Translations under genes and position numbers: made by a program
Part shown: positions 22,376-35,329 of the stretch, piece after piece
Position numbering within the stretch: the first letter of the stretch is position 1
Layout of the letters: each line of letters starts with the position of its first letter
Notes under the pieces: model-generated
The model's database searches: none
What the model saw: only the letters and a program-made list of their open reading frames with translations
Told to the model about the DNA's origin: nothing
From: Petaurus breviceps papuanus
Taxonomy: Eukaryota; Chordata; Mammalia; Diprotodontia; Petauridae
Reading direction: 5' to 3'
Assembly: GCA_028583685.1 (NCBI GenBank)
Contig: JAMXIF010001164.1
Location: 13,157,912-13,221,911 of the forward strand
DNA length: 64,000 nt

Positions 22376-22589
22376 TTTTTTTTATTTTTTAATGAACTCT
22401 AAATGAACCTAACTTATTTGAAACCACTTTCAGCATTCTGAAGTAGTAGGATAATATTCTTGTTTTTATTATATTTTTGCATCCAGATGTAAAAACACAT
22501 GACTTTCCTTAATATTATGAATATCATCATCATTGTTATTATTTAGCTGGTATCCATGTTACATTTTAAGCTTGAAAACTCTTTTATAA

Positions 22590-22800
22590 TTTTTTTTTAC
22601 TGAGATGTAAATACCATTTTTGCTGAGATGTAAATACCAATATTAAGGCCATTTTATAGATTAGGAAGTTGAAACAGATAGAAGTTAAGTGACTCATCCA
22701 GGTTCATACAGCTAACAATATCGTAGGCTGGATTTGAACTTTGATCTTACTGATCCCAGGTCCAGCACAGTGCTATCCACTTGCCATCTAGCTAACTCAA
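22590..22800 (-). mobile_element. MIR-type CORE-SINE, reversed, with small tandem repeat
   Basis: 'aagttaagtgactcatccag' and 'ctggatttgaactttgatct' mark a reversed MIR. At its left edge 'ctgagatgtaaatacca' occurs twice in tandem (about 22601-22642). Confidence 0.65.
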
Positions 22801-23355
22801 AGTTGTTTTTAATTTTGCAATTACATATTGACATTGAAATGTGAATATGACAAAAATAAAATATACCAATTTATAATTACAAGATATCTTTTAGCGTTAT
22901 GAAAATGTCTTTCTGTGTCTCTCTATGCATATTAACTCACAATAGAATTTGTGCTAATTTTATTTTCTTCTTAATTAGCCAGTTAGATATCTATGTTAAA
23001 AATAATAAGATGAAGTGATAACATCATGAGTACATAGGATAACTTGTTGACCTCATGTCATCCATTTGTGGTCATACAATATCAGGAGATAGCAAGACAG
23101 GCCACCAATATATTGGGTGGACCACATTTGGTGATCTTATGAAACTAGTTACCTAGTTTAGGCAAGCATTGGTGGTTGTGACATACATCATTAGAGGGAA
23201 TATGCATATGAGTGAGATAACAGATCTATTTGACTACTTGAATATTCTGATAAGGGCAAAATGTTGCCCTGGACTGTAATCATCTCATATTTTTATTTGA
23301 ATTTTGAGGAATAGATGCAATATTCTAAATTGAAAGGAGCTCTGCAGACCATTGG
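22801..23355. other. No recognisable feature
   Basis: AT-rich unique-looking sequence. Confidence 0.5.
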
Positions 23356-23386
23356 TTGGTTGTGTGTGTGTGTGTCTAATTTTGTG

Positions 23387-23426
<40 letters not shown>

Positions 23427-23428
23427 TA
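23356..23428. repeat. TG microsatellite
   Basis: Two (TG)n runs separated by 'tctaattttgtgtatatata'. Confidence 0.95.
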
Positions 23429-24015
23429 TTTACCCATTTCATTCCCAGGACATGAAAATATGTCCCAGATTTCTTTCATCATTTCTTTAATTCATTAAAA
23501 AAAATCTATTTAGACTCTTAGCATTACTGTTGGTTGGGTTACAGTGGCAATGCTAATGAAGCATTTATTTTACAAGCTATAAAGCCATCAGATGTGGTCC
23601 CAATAACTCACAAAATGTCAGTATTCAACTCAGGCCAGAACTACCAATGGACTGAAGTAGCCCAAAACATGTAGTATCTATAGTTTTATGTTGAACTTCA
23701 CATAGGGAAATGGGAGCTTTTTACAAATTCATAAGTTTGGGCACAGTAGACTCTTAGGCATCTTAAATAAGTATGTTGAGAAAAGTTCATGTTAGGATTA
23801 AGAGGGTTTGGTTCCTTTGATCAGGAGCTTCACTCATAGATTCATAATTCATTCAAATTCTTTCTGTATGCATGAGTCCTTTGCCTTTCTTGGGCAGGTA
23901 GTTTAGTATAGCCTGTCAGGATCACTTGGCAATTTGGCTCTTTTGCTTTTAAATTCCTGTTATAATAGTAAGCAACCAGTAAAGTAGAAAGATAATGATA
24001 AATTGTGCAACAATG
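23429..24015. other. No recognisable feature
   Basis: Unique-looking sequence. The minus-strand open frame at 23842-24063 extends into the adjacent SINE and is not a gene. Confidence 0.5.
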
Positions 24016-24262
24016 TTTCAGGGGGTACAATGGGTAGAGGGATGGTCCTAGAGTCAGAAACACCTGAATTAAAATCTGGCCTCAGACACTTACTAGCTGT
24101 TTGACCCTGGGCAAGTCACTTAACCCTTCTTTTTTCAGTTTCCTCATCTGTGAAATGAATTGGAGAAGAAAGTAGAAAACCACTCCAGTATCCTTGCCAA
24201 GAAAACCTCAAATGGGGTCACAGTTAGGCACAGCTAAAACAACTTAACAACAATGATGTCTT
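24016..24262 (+). mobile_element. Mar1-type CORE-SINE
   Basis: 'aatctggcctcagacactta', 'gaccctgggcaagtcactta', 'tttcctcatctgtgaaatga' and 'tatccttgccaagaaaacct' in sense order, ending with 'cttaacaacaatgatg'. Confidence 0.85.
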
Positions 24263-24529
24263 GGATGCTAAATTTGGCAGAGATCTAACCTACACATTTA
24301 TATGCTACTTAAGGTAGCTGGAGAAGTGATGAATATCAATATGAGTCAACCCCAATCCCAGCTATGGCATGTTGGACAAAAGTAAATTTGCAAAATCTGT
24401 AACAAAATGAATGGACCATGTTAAAACCAGTGCCAGAACAATGTCCTGGGAAAAAATGCAGAAGGACCAACAGACAGTGAGCAAAATGAAAGACATAGGA
24501 TTTAAAACTGTACACAAGCTGGCTTCTGC
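24263..24529. other. No recognisable feature
   Basis: Sequence open on both strands for 78-80 codons (24336-24572 minus, 24411-24653 plus). Neither product resembles a known family, and the 3' part runs into an L2, so coding is not supported. Confidence 0.4.
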
Positions 24530-24856
24530 CTACATATGCACTTATTTCCTCATGAACTTTCCATCCAATCAAAGTAGCCTAATAACTATTGCACATATAC
24601 AACACATAATTTCCCACTTTTTTGCCTCTGTGCAAATTGTTCCTAATGGTTAGCATTAGCATTCCCCAACAATTCCTCTTATAGTCTGTAAGTTCCTTCA
24701 AATTTCACATCAGGTGCTGCCTTCTACATGAAAACTTTATTCATCCCCTAAATAGATACAGGTCTCTTTTTATTAAAATTACTTTGAGGTATTTTATATT
24801 TACTTGTGTACTTGTTGCAGTGAACAAGATTGTAATTCCTTTTCTTTCTTCTTATG
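24530..24856 (+). mobile_element. L2/L3-like LINE 3' region, part 1
   Basis: 'tttgcctctgtgcaaattgt', 'gtgctgccttctacatgaaa' and 'cttgtgtacttgttgcagtg' follow the 3' region of a CR1-like LINE. Solo LTR B interrupts it. Confidence 0.6.
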
Positions 24857-26156
24857 TGTAAAGCTATGTATGAGCAGCTTTCCAAAGGACTGCTGCTGTA
24901 AACAGTTTTCAAGGTTCTGATTACATATTATAGTGAAGACTCTATTCAGTAACAAATCAGAGAAAAACATTCACAGAAAAATAAGGCATAGCATTCACAA
25001 TGTTACAACTTATCACAGAAAATCAAAATACATAATTCATAATGACATAATAACTCAACAATTTGTCACTAAAATGGCCACAGAGTTTTCGCCAAAAGTG
25101 GCCACATAGTTTTGAAAAAAGTACAATCATTTACTCAATCAATCACTTATTAACTCAATCAATCAGTCATAAAGTACAAAAGGCTCAAAGTCCTTCACTC
25201 ATTGGGCACACTAAGTTACAAATAAGTCACTATTCAGTCATCAGTCAATACTCAGTAATCTGAAGGGGTACTCAGTACCTTCTTAAGAGGAAGTAGAGAA
25301 AATGCAGGCCATCCACCCCTCGGTCAGAAGTAAATCATAATCTTCTCAGTCAGTACAAAACATCCAAGTAAAATCTTCTTTCAGCTTGACTCAAGGCTGG
25401 CTCGCAGCTTCCATGGTTCCTCTTACATGGTCCCAGCTTCCAACTGTCACCTAGGTTCAAAGGCAGGCAGCTCCCAGTTCCTTGTCCAGCTCTTTGTTCA
25501 GTTCCCATTCCATAATGAAGTTGACAGTGTCCAGTCCACCTCAAGTCATTCACAGTTCCAGTTTCTGGGAAAACAAAGCTTGACAGAGAAACAATAATAT
25601 TCATGCACATTGCTGGCATCATCACCAATTCACTATTTGCCTCTGAAATCAACTCAGAACTACCAACAAGGTCTGAGACCTCAACACAAATCATCAACAT
25701 AGAAATCAACACAGACCCACAATGTCCAAAAGGTCAGCACAAATCATCAGTAAAGACCCAGGACCTCCAAAACCCTGCTCCAGGACTTCTGTAAACAGAA
25801 AAATCCTCTTTCAAGGCTTCCAGTAAGGTCCCAGGGCTTCTGTACAAAGTATCACAAACAAACATCAACACAGATAGAACGAACAGAGTGAGAAAATACC
25901 ACAAATTTTCTCCTTCTTGACTGCCATCACAAGAGTCCTCTTTTCATTTCTACAATCCCAAGTCCAGGGGCTCTCCTTATTTATGGTCATTAGATTGTCC
26001 CCAATAGTTCATAACTTCTAGGGTTCACAAGTTGTGAGATTCACATGCTGTTTCTTGAGAGACTTGATACAAGGCTCAAAAGAAACTTGAACTGAAACAA
26101 AGTTTTAATTCAACAGCTGAAACAAGGTATGAACTACTTCTATTCTCGCCATTACA
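24857..26156 (-). mobile_element. Solo LTR of an endogenous retrovirus, family A
   Basis: Same family as 9361-10554 in the opposite orientation, 1300 bases, with ends TGTAAAGC and CATTACA as read on the plus strand. It is flanked by a perfect 5-base duplication, TTATG (24852-24856 and 26157-26161). No internal viral sequence. It is about 100 bases longer than the first copy, mostly through extra repeated sequence in the 25060-25330 part. It split an L2. Confidence 0.85.
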
Positions 26157-26218
26157 TTATGCTCCATTACTAGAATAGAGCCTTGCACATAGTAGGGAAA
26201 TATTAAATGTTTGTTGAA
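26157..26218 (+). mobile_element. L2 3' terminus, part 2
   Basis: 'agagccttgcacatagtagg' followed by 'aatgtttgttgaatt' is the L2 terminus resuming after the LTR. Confidence 0.75.
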
Positions 26219-26402
26219 TTAAATCTACTAAACATGGCAATAGTATCAATATAAAGATCTTGACAAGATGCTTCAAAATTCAACATATTACTTGAAATTT
26301 GTTAATATTAAGGAAGATACAGGCAAAAACTTATGTTGTCTAAAGTTCTGGTGTTAAGGAAAAAAAAATGAGATTATGAAGTCAAAGGGGTCTAAACTTA
26401 TC

Positions 26403-26551
26403 TCCTAGGGGCGGCCAGGTAGCACAGCGAGTAAGAGCACCGGCTCCAGTGTTGAGAAGACCTGGAGATCGAATCCCGGGCTCAGACACTTAGCACCCAC
26501 CCAGAAACACCTGGCAGTGCAACCTTGAGCAAGTTACTTAACCCCAATTGC
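26403..26551 (+). mobile_element. Young tRNA-like SINE, first unit of a dimer
   Basis: 'gcggccaggtagcacagcga', 'gtaagagcaccggctccagt' and 'agatcgaatcccgggctcag' to 'aaccccaattgctt', with no A-tail: it joins directly to a second unit. A box and B box of a pol III promoter are visible. The 8-base duplication AACTTATC lies before this unit (26395-26402) and after the second (26708-26715). Confidence 0.9.
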
Positions 26552-26707
26552 TTAGGGATGGCCAGGTGGCTCAGCAAGTAAGAGCACCGGCTCCAGTGTC
26601 GGGATGACCTGGATCAAATCCGGGCTCAGATACTCAGCACCACTGAAATAACTGGCCGTGTAACCTTGAGCAAGTTACTTAACCCTGATTGCTTAAAAAA
26701 AAAAAAC
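26552..26707 (+). mobile_element. Young tRNA-like SINE, second unit of a dimer
   Basis: 'agggatggccaggtggctca' to 'taaccctgattgctt' and an A-tail. It is more diverged than the first unit and its B box is damaged ('ggatcaaatccgg'). The shared flanking duplication shows that the pair inserted as one piece. Confidence 0.9.
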
Positions 26708-26715
26708 AACTTATC

Positions 26716-27355
26716 ATCTATGGATTTGTTCCATGAAGTCTGGATTCAGTCAAAGGGAGCCATGGACATAAAAGGGCCACGTGTGACCTTGGGACCAAAG
26801 ATTCCCCACCCTAGATTAGGTCATTTCTTTTTCAGATGAACAGTTTATCCAAGAAGAAAATTGAAAGCCATTTAGATATTGCAAGCAAAAACAAAAACAA
26901 ACAAAAAAGTTAAAGTGACTTCATCTTATTTAACTGAAAATGAAAGATTACTGAATTAGAAGCAATTTCTGAAACAGCTATTTGTGAATTAATGCTAAAA
27001 ATTTCTTTGCCTGTTTAAATCAAGAGTCATAATATAGACCAAATGTTCCAAAATCAAGATGAGAACATAATATGGCATGAAAATTTACTTTAACACAAGC
27101 TACATAAAAAGATAGTTCATAATGAAAAATTGGGAATGGATAAAATATTTCAATTGTTATATCATTTCTTAGAGCAACTTAACTAAAGTACAACAGTTAT
27201 AAGAATTAGAAGACCCAACCTACCTCTTTTAGTCATTAATTAAAATAAAAAACAACTTAATGTATAGAAAAAAAAAACCCAAGCATTTCCATAACATAGT
27301 ACAGTAAAAAAAGATGATTGAACATGAAATTGCATATCTACTATAGGTAACCTAC
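26716..27355. other. No recognisable feature
   Basis: AT-rich sequence, no family recognised. Confidence 0.5.
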
Positions 27356-28000
27356 CATTTCCTTAAAAATTATCATGTTTTCTTTTATTTTTTTTTCCTT
27401 CCTTCCACTCTAGAGAGGCTACCATTAGACACAAATAGGGGTGTTTATGTGTATGTGATTTCTATTTATTAGTTTTCTACCTGGATGCAGACAGTGTCTT
27501 TCTTCCTATGCCTCTTCTACTTAATTTGGCTAATTATAATAGTCAAAATACCTTATTTATTCAAAGTTGTTCTTAAGACAGTATTCTTGCCACTGTTTAT
27601 GATGTTCTCTTGTTCTGCTGATTTTGTTCTTCATTATTTCGTGCAAGTCTTTCCATGTTTTTCCCCTTAAAATCACTGAGCTCATCATTTATTAGAGAAG
27701 AGTAGTATTCCATCACAATCATATACCACAACTTGTTCGGCCCTCCCAGATTTGATGGGCACCCCTGCAATTTCGAGTTCTTTGTCACCATGAAGAGGGC
27801 TCCTCTAATCATCCTTGTAAATCAACTGGGTAAAAAGTTATAGACAGCTTAATAAGTCTTAGGGCATAATTACAAATTGCTCTTCAAAATGGATGCATCA
27901 GTTCACAATTTCACCAAGAATGAATTAGTGACTAAAACTATGTTTGCCGGCAAATTCTTCATCTTCTTGTCAAGTAGTATTAGAATGGCCAAGGTTACAA
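27356..28000 (-). mobile_element. Old L1 ORF2 C-terminal region, antisense
   Basis: 'caatcatataccacaacttg', 'gatttgatgggcacccctgc' and 'aaattgctcttcaaaatgga' are the complement of L1 ORF2. The minus strand at 27597-27812 reads LWYMIVMEYYSSLINDE, the usual W..EYY..I..DE motif. Strongly diverged. Confidence 0.75.
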
Positions 28001-28969
28001 ATGTTTTTGTTCATTTTTAAAACATTGAGAGGGTACTAATGAAAGACTCTGAGTACTCTTGCTTGAAAAAATAATCAAAAGTAGTAGAATAAAACAATTA
28101 ATTGCACTTAAGATGAAGCAGGAAAATTGGTCATACCTAACTAAATTAATATTTGAGAAATTTTCAAGCCAACTATTTTGTGAAATCTACAAAATATTTA
28201 TTAAGTGTTCAGGGTAAAAAAGGTTAATTATTTAGCATGCAAAAATATGAATACAATTTGGAATTTCAAGAACTGAATTCCTAAATATCCCAATTCATAA
28301 TTCATATTTCTTTTCCTTGAGAATATATAAAATAACATTTATTTAGATATCATGCAACACCTAAACTCATCATGTATGGTTTTAGCAAGTCATAATAAAA
28401 TAATAATCTATATGTTTCAACATCACAGAATTTACACCATTTGAAAAATTCATACACTGAAATCTCCTAGATGTTCTCCCCAAACATTTCTCATTATAAA
28501 ATACTTGTTTATATGCAATAATTGATCAATGAGTTATCTAATAGTGTAACAACTATTATTGATTTCTGTCAATCTAATAGGTCTAAAAACCCTACAATGT
28601 GTGACAAAATTAGTGCAATTTATTAAATGATATTATATCTAAAAAGCACTAAAATAAAAATGCCAAATCTGAAATGCTAAAGAAAATTATGGTCTTAATA
28701 GAGACCAGCTGTAACAAAAAAAAATGTGTACAATAAACTCCACAAAATTACAATGTAGAACTACATTGAATAGTTTTCCATAATTAACAATTTTTCTGTG
28801 CTGATAATCGTTTATCTACTATGACTAAATGGAATTAATTTCATGTATTAATTTTTATCTTGTAAATTACAAATTGGTAGTTGTGATTAAAAAAACTGAA
28901 GCATCCCAAAGGAATCCTACAATGTTTACCTCAAGCTTCTTACAATCCTCACCGCTTAATCAAATGTTT
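28001..28969. other. No recognisable feature; possible 3' UTR of the retrocopy
   Basis: Very AT-rich. The part next to 28970 may be the decayed 3' untranslated region of the PACRGL retrocopy, but I could not place a poly-A tract. Confidence 0.4.
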
Positions 28970-29685
<716 letters not shown>

Positions 29686-29965
29686 TCTTTTTTTAAATTT
29701 TTTCTTAGTGGCTGCTCCTCACATCCAAGAGGACAGGTGTCCATCCACCACAGTTGTTCTACCACATATCTCCAGGCCCAAATCTCTGAATCCCCTCATA
29801 CACATGGCGGTTGCCTGAAGATTTTAGACCAGGTACACTTGAGCAAGGGCAGGCTGAAGTGGATAAGGTAATGGAGAAAAGAGCTAAAGAGATATTGAAG
29901 AGGAAATGGAAAAGTTCTCAGGAAAAATGTATACATACTTATATGTGTATGTCTCAGTGTGTGTG

Positions 29966-29976
29966 AATATATAATA

Positions 29977-30014
<38 letters not shown>
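29966..30014. repeat. TG/TA microsatellite
   Basis: A (TG)n run passing into (TA)n. Confidence 0.9.
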
Positions 30015-30018
<4 letters not shown>

Positions 30019-30284
30019 GTGAATGAGATGTCAAACTTTTCCAATCAATATGTCTACTTTATAAATGTTAAAAATTAATTATGGTAGCTTGAATATTGTA
30101 CTGGAATGTAAAATATAATAACAACAATCATAATTCAACTTGAGCAAGAATCACAAAGCACGATCTCTGGATGGTTTGTGATCTCCACCAATGAAGGAAG
30201 TTCCCACATCATTTTGATCTCATATTCAATTAAGTATCAAAATGAGATTTATAGATTTTTATAGATTTTTGGCAGAAAAAGATT

Positions 30285-30388
30285 TTAAAAAGATTTGGTC
30301 AATCTCATTGCACAGATAAGGAATTTTGATTCCAGAGAGGTGAATTAACTAATCTCAAATCTTATATCTAGAAAGCTAGACAGCATCT
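30285..30388 (-). mobile_element. MIR-like fragment, reversed
   Basis: 'attgcacagataaggaattt' and 'gaggtgaattaactaatctc' fit the complement of the MIR core. Confidence 0.5.
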
Positions 30389-30389
30389 T

Positions 30390-31268
30390 CACTTAGAGTC
30401 TTTTTCCAATTTAAAATATTTTTCCTAATTATGTGTAAAGATACAATTCAACATTCCTTTTATAAGATTTTGAGTTTCAAATTTTTCTCTCTCCACTCCC
30501 TCCCCAAGAAAGTAAGTAATGCTATATAAGCTATATATGTAACCATCATATTAATCATATTTCCACATTAGTCATGTTGTGAAAGGCGATTCAGAACAAA
30601 AGGAAAACATAAACAAAGAAAAAGTTAAAATAGTACACTTTGATCTACATTCAGACTCCATAGTTATTTCTCTGGGTGTGGACTGCTCTTGGATTATTGC
30701 ATTGATGAGAGGAGCTAAGTTTATCATAGTTGATCATCACATAATGTTACTGTTACTGTGTATGATGTTTTCCTGATTCTGCTTACTTCATGCAACATCA
30801 CTCCATGAAAGTCTTTCCAGGTTTTTCTGAAGTCTGTCTGCTTTTAATTTTTTATGGAACAATAGTATTCTACTACATTCATATTTGTTCAGCCATTCCC
30901 CAATTGATGGGCATTCCTTCAATTTCCAATTCTTGGCCATCACACAAAGGTCTGCTATAAATATTTTTGTACAAGTAGGTTCTTTTCCCTTTTTTATGTT
31001 CATTTTGGGATACAGACATAGTAGTGGTATTGCTGGAACAAACAATATACACAGTATGATTTTCCTTTGGGCATAGCTCTAAATTGTTCTCGGAGTGGCT
31101 AGACCAGTTCACATCTCTCCCAACAATACATTCATTTTCCAATTTTCCCACATCTTCTCCAACATTTATCATTTTCCTTTTATGTCATATTAGCCATTCT
31201 TAGAGGTGTGATATAGCACCTTAGAAATTGTTTTAATTTGAATTTCTCTAATCAATAATTATTTAGAG
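30390..31268 (-). mobile_element. L1 LINE 3' end, antisense
   Basis: 3' UTR complement ('aagattttgagtttcaaatt', 'agtcatgttgtgaaaggcga') followed by ORF2. The minus strand gives KNIYSRPLCDGQELEIEGMP and NWGMAEQ in two overlapping frames. Truncated within ORF2 at about 31268, where an unassigned block begins. Confidence 0.85.
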
Positions 31269-33785
31269 CATTAAATAGAACTTTTGTGGGAGCAGACAGC
31301 TAATAAATTTCTTACCGCCAAATCACAAATGTCTTTTTGTGTTAGATCCTAATTTACCCCAATAAACCTAATCAAATCAAATCTGGATTAATCAACATTT
31401 TAATTTCTTAGGTCCAGTATTCTTGGTGCTTTAAAAGAAAAATATTATCCACAAATTCACATATTTCCCTATTTTTTCTCCTAAAAGACATATAGTGACA
31501 ATTCCCAGATCCATATATCCCTTTCCTCTACTTCCTTACACAGCAGGATCAATTTTCAATTCCCACACTCCCCTTAACTTTAAGATTTATCAGATTACAT
31601 GCTGCCTTAAGCATTCAACTTCCAATTCCCATCTTCCAGGGAATTTTGAGTTGCATATACTAGGAAATTATATATAAAGTTTTACAAGCAGTTTGAAACT
31701 TAACCTGTTATCAGGTTAGTTTAAAATGTGTTGGGCTAAAGTATCCTAAGTTAAATTGACCTGCTACTTTTGGCTCAGGTGCAGAGACCTAAGGAATTTG
31801 ATTTAATGCTGAGAGGCAATGGCCAGCTTCCCCAGCAGAAAACTTTAAGAGCTTTCACAGAGCTACTTAAATTGTTGAATTAAAATAATAATTAAATAAT
31901 CTAAAAGTACAAGGAAACATTTAAGATTTTATATAATTATCGTGAATCACATAAACCAATATCTTTACCATATCCAATATTTATGTAGTATTATAATTAA
32001 TACAATGTTCCTACAGATTTAGCCTGAAAGGCAGGTGGATATGATTAACCAGATGATCTAACTTTACTCTCACACTAAAGCTGATTGCAGACTCATTTCT
32101 AAAAATCTTTTCCTTTGCAATTTCTACCTCTTAATTGAAGTCAAATCACTGAACTTTAACCATCTAAGCATGGGACTAGATCGAGCAATTTTAAAATATT
32201 GACATCCTAATTCAGTTACTAATCCTTATTGATTTCTTTCACATATTTACATCAGTATTCTATCAATTAAATCCATAACCCCCAAAATTAAAGAATAATT
32301 CACATTTCTTACAATATTTCTAATATAGTAAATTGTCAAATTAACGGTAGAGATTATCTTTATGTACATTACAAATCACTTAACTGGGGTAACAGTTTAA
32401 AACCACACACCTAACAAGTTTCCTGGTATAGTATAATAATAATAAATTCCACCTAAAATGTAACCAGAATTAAGTCACTTACAACTGGATATATTTTCCA
32501 AAAGTTATCATCTAGAACCTCAATTTACAATTTCAATTATTTAGTATTATATTTTACATGAGGGCTATTTATTCCAAACATTTATTGCAAAAGATTTTAA
32601 AAGTGGTAATATATAACAGATTTTAATGATCACACTTCCTAACATCTTGTTTATCAAATATCTTCTAACTTTATATAATTGCCTATATTGGCTTTCAAAT
32701 CACATTGCAAAATTTTCCTTAATCTTCCAACCACATCACAGACTACATCTTATTCCAATGATTTTGAATATTTGCCTTATCTGTTTTCCTCTCAACTGTA
32801 TCTCCAACTTTAGTCACAGTTAGAGGAGGAGAGGACAGACTGACACTCTCTTTTTCCTTCTCAATAATGAGGAACAAATATATTTGAAAGCCCTCTCAAC
32901 TTTAGATATACAAATCAATTTAAAATGCTCATCTGACAAAAATAACTGAGGTCCTGTTTCTTATCTAGCCAAAATATTTTTTTTCTTAGAGTTTTTCCAC
33001 TCTCTACCTAGCATCATCCTTGACTTAGGATTTTACTGGGCTCTCAGAAAGCATTCCTATTCAAATTCATTTAAGGCCATTACTCACCTGCCATATCTTA
33101 GCACAGGCTTTTCCTTTTGTCTTCCTTTCTTCATGCAAAGAAAAAAAAATCCCTTTGGAACTATTTAGTTTTACCTTAAATTAATCTGAATTTCACTTCA
33201 CTTGCCCATCAAAAAATCAAAGGTAGCTTTCTCCTATCAGCCATGGCAAGCTCCAGCTCTAAACCCCTTAGTAAAAACTTCATCTTCTACTTTAAGAAAG
33301 TCCTCAGAGAGTAAACTCTTTCCCTGATTCTTCCTCCAAAACTAACTTTTTAAAACAGATAGCAGAGGGGAGTCTCACTCTGTTTTTTCAACTCCCTCCA
33401 CCTAGCAAATACAGACCATATCCAAAAGACAGGCAAACCGCTGACAAAAATAGTCTTCTCATCATAATTGCCTGAATTCCACTCTGGAGTCCCTTTTAAA
33501 CAAAGTGCACCAAAGCTCTCCGCCTGAGCACTGCATCTCCTGTGAGAAATGTTAGCTCTTTGGAGGGATTTGACATTAAAGAAGCATCTAGGTCATGCCT
33601 AATTAAGAACAAGGAATGGGGTGGCCAGGCCATAACCTGCAAATGAACTCTAGATTCCCCAAGAGGCCACTTCCCTGGCAGATCCTAGGAACAGCTTCTC
33701 ATCATTTGTGCAGGCATTACTGTAGCCAGTATATGTCCCGTAGCCTGGTTTGAGAGGGCCTTATCAGGACCAAATTCTACTTAGG
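31269..33785. other. Unassigned 2.5-kb block between L1 and MIR
   Basis: No family recognised. It begins exactly where L1 similarity stops. The plus strand is poor in G for about 1.5 kb ('ttaatttcttaggtccagta', 'taagcattcaacttccaatt'), and the last 450 bases are richer in G and C. No long open frame. It could be one large element (for example a long reversed LTR) or unique DNA; I found no matching ends or target-site duplication to decide. Confidence 0.4.
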
Positions 33786-33895
33786 ATTCCATGGATACAT
33801 GCTCAGCTTTGGAGTCAAACAGATTGGAGTTTAAGTCCTGATTCTATTCATACTACTAGCGTAACCATAGGGAGGCATTTAAACTCATAGCTCCA
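33786..33895 (+). mobile_element. MIR-type fragment
   Basis: 'agctttggagtcaaacagat' and 'ggagtttaagtcctgattct' fit the 5' half of a MIR. Confidence 0.6.
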
Positions 33896-34225
33896 CAGAA
33901 ATTCTCTAATACTATAAACACATTTATGTTGCCAGCATGCTCCATGGCAAGAAGTTCCTGCACAATATGTTGCTTAGGTAATGCAATTACAGGTCCAGAC
34001 ACTCTGCTACTACTTTTTTTCTGTATCCCCTTCCCTCAACTTATTGATTAAAGTAGGCCATTGGTTTTATATTAAACCTATTAATTGAGTTGGGTAGCAT
34101 TGTCTTCTTTATATATTATCTCTATCTAATCTCAGACACTGGATATTTCTTCAATTATTTAATTTGTCCTTTATGTCTGTCCAATTATTTTATAGTAGAT
34201 GTGCCTGCTTCAAGTTTTCCCCTAT

Positions 34226-34260
34226 ACACACACACACACATACACACAAACACACACCCC
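34226..34260. repeat. Short CA-rich repeat
   Basis: Imperfect (CA)n with T and AA interruptions. Confidence 0.8.
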
Positions 34261-34262
34261 TC

Positions 34263-34804
34263 TCTCCCCACACCCACTGCATTCAACAAATCCTTGTGCT
34301 TCCTATTGCCTCTCCTGGAAATAATTAAAAATGCTGTTTGGCATTCAAAACCCTTCATAACCTAGACCTCTTCTACCTTTCCAGTCTTCTTAGACCTTAT
34401 TCTCAAACATGTAACCTTCAATCCAGTGCCAATGGCCTACTGGTTGTTCCATAAACAAGATACTCTGTCTCCTAACTTTCAGGATTTTCTCTGGTTGTGC
34501 ACTGTACCTGAAATGCTCTCCTTATTCTGATTTGACTATTGACATCCCTTTCTTCCTTCAAGGCCAACTAAATACCAGCTTCCACAGGAAGCCTTCCTTA
34601 ACCCCACTTGAATCCAGTACTTTCACTCTTGTAATTATTTTCTATTTATACTGAATATGGTTAACTTTGTAGATAATTGTTTACATGTTCTCCCCTCCAT
34701 TATATTGTAAGCTCCTTCGGGGCAGGGACATTCTTCTGTCACTCTTTGGATCCCTACCTCTTAGCACAGTGCCTGGCACATAGATGCTTAATAAATAGCA
34801 ACTT
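34263..34804 (+). mobile_element. L2 LINE 3' end, well preserved
   Basis: The clearest L2 here: 'cccttcataacctagacctc', 'cctttccagtcttcttagac', 'acctgaaatgctctccttat', 'aggaagccttccttaacccc', 'attgtaagctccttcggggc' and the terminus 'cagtgcctggcacatagatg'. It ends at 34804, just before a solo LTR. Confidence 0.85.
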
Positions 34805-34809
34805 AAGAG

Positions 34810-35329
34810 TGTATTGGGAATGTAAATTTTAAAGATCTTCCCTGCCCCTAGGCTAAAGTGCACCTGGAGCCTGGGGTGGGAAGCTTGTTTTTCAGTAGAT
34901 ACTTTTTGATTGGCCAGTGGGTCAATAAGGTTGTTACATTCTCTGAGCCAGGAGAAGGCTATATAAGCCCTGATGTGTAGCTTTGTTTTGGGGCTCACTT
35001 TGAGAAGTGTTCTGTGATTTAATGAAACTATGGGAAGCCATTGTTAAGAGTCCCCCAGCTTTGAAAAACCCAGATGTTGATTTGGTATGGATGTAATGGT
35101 TGGACAGTTTGGAAATCTATTTGATCTGTTTTTCTGTCTTGATAATTCTGTCTGTATATTCTGAAGTTCAGGGTGCTGACCTTTTTCCCCTGAGCTACGT
35201 GAATGATACATATTTGACTGATTAAAGTAAGCTTGTTAACCAATTTTGAGTTGCTTTCCTCTATCAAAGCACATCCAAGAATCTGTGTTGGCAGCAAACC
35301 CTGGGGACACGGGGGTGCTTGCTGCTACA
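34810..35329 (+). mobile_element. Solo LTR of an endogenous retrovirus, family B
   Basis: 520 bases from TGTATTGG to GCTACA, flanked by a perfect 5-base duplication AAGAG (34805-34809 and 35330-35334). Promoter-like parts are in order: an inverted CCAAT box (34909-34913), a TATATAAG box (34960-34967) and a possible ATTAAA signal (35221-35226). It is unlike the other LTR family. No internal viral sequence adjoins it. Minus-strand open frames across it are incidental. Moderately old. Confidence 0.85.

Noticed and set aside
24336-24653. Overlapping 78-80-codon frames on both strands as a small gene
   Set aside because: No recognisable relative; part overlaps an L2-like region.
31269-33785. The unassigned block as a retroviral element
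   Set aside because: No TG...CA ends, target-site duplication or viral coding similarity could be shown; kept only as unassigned.
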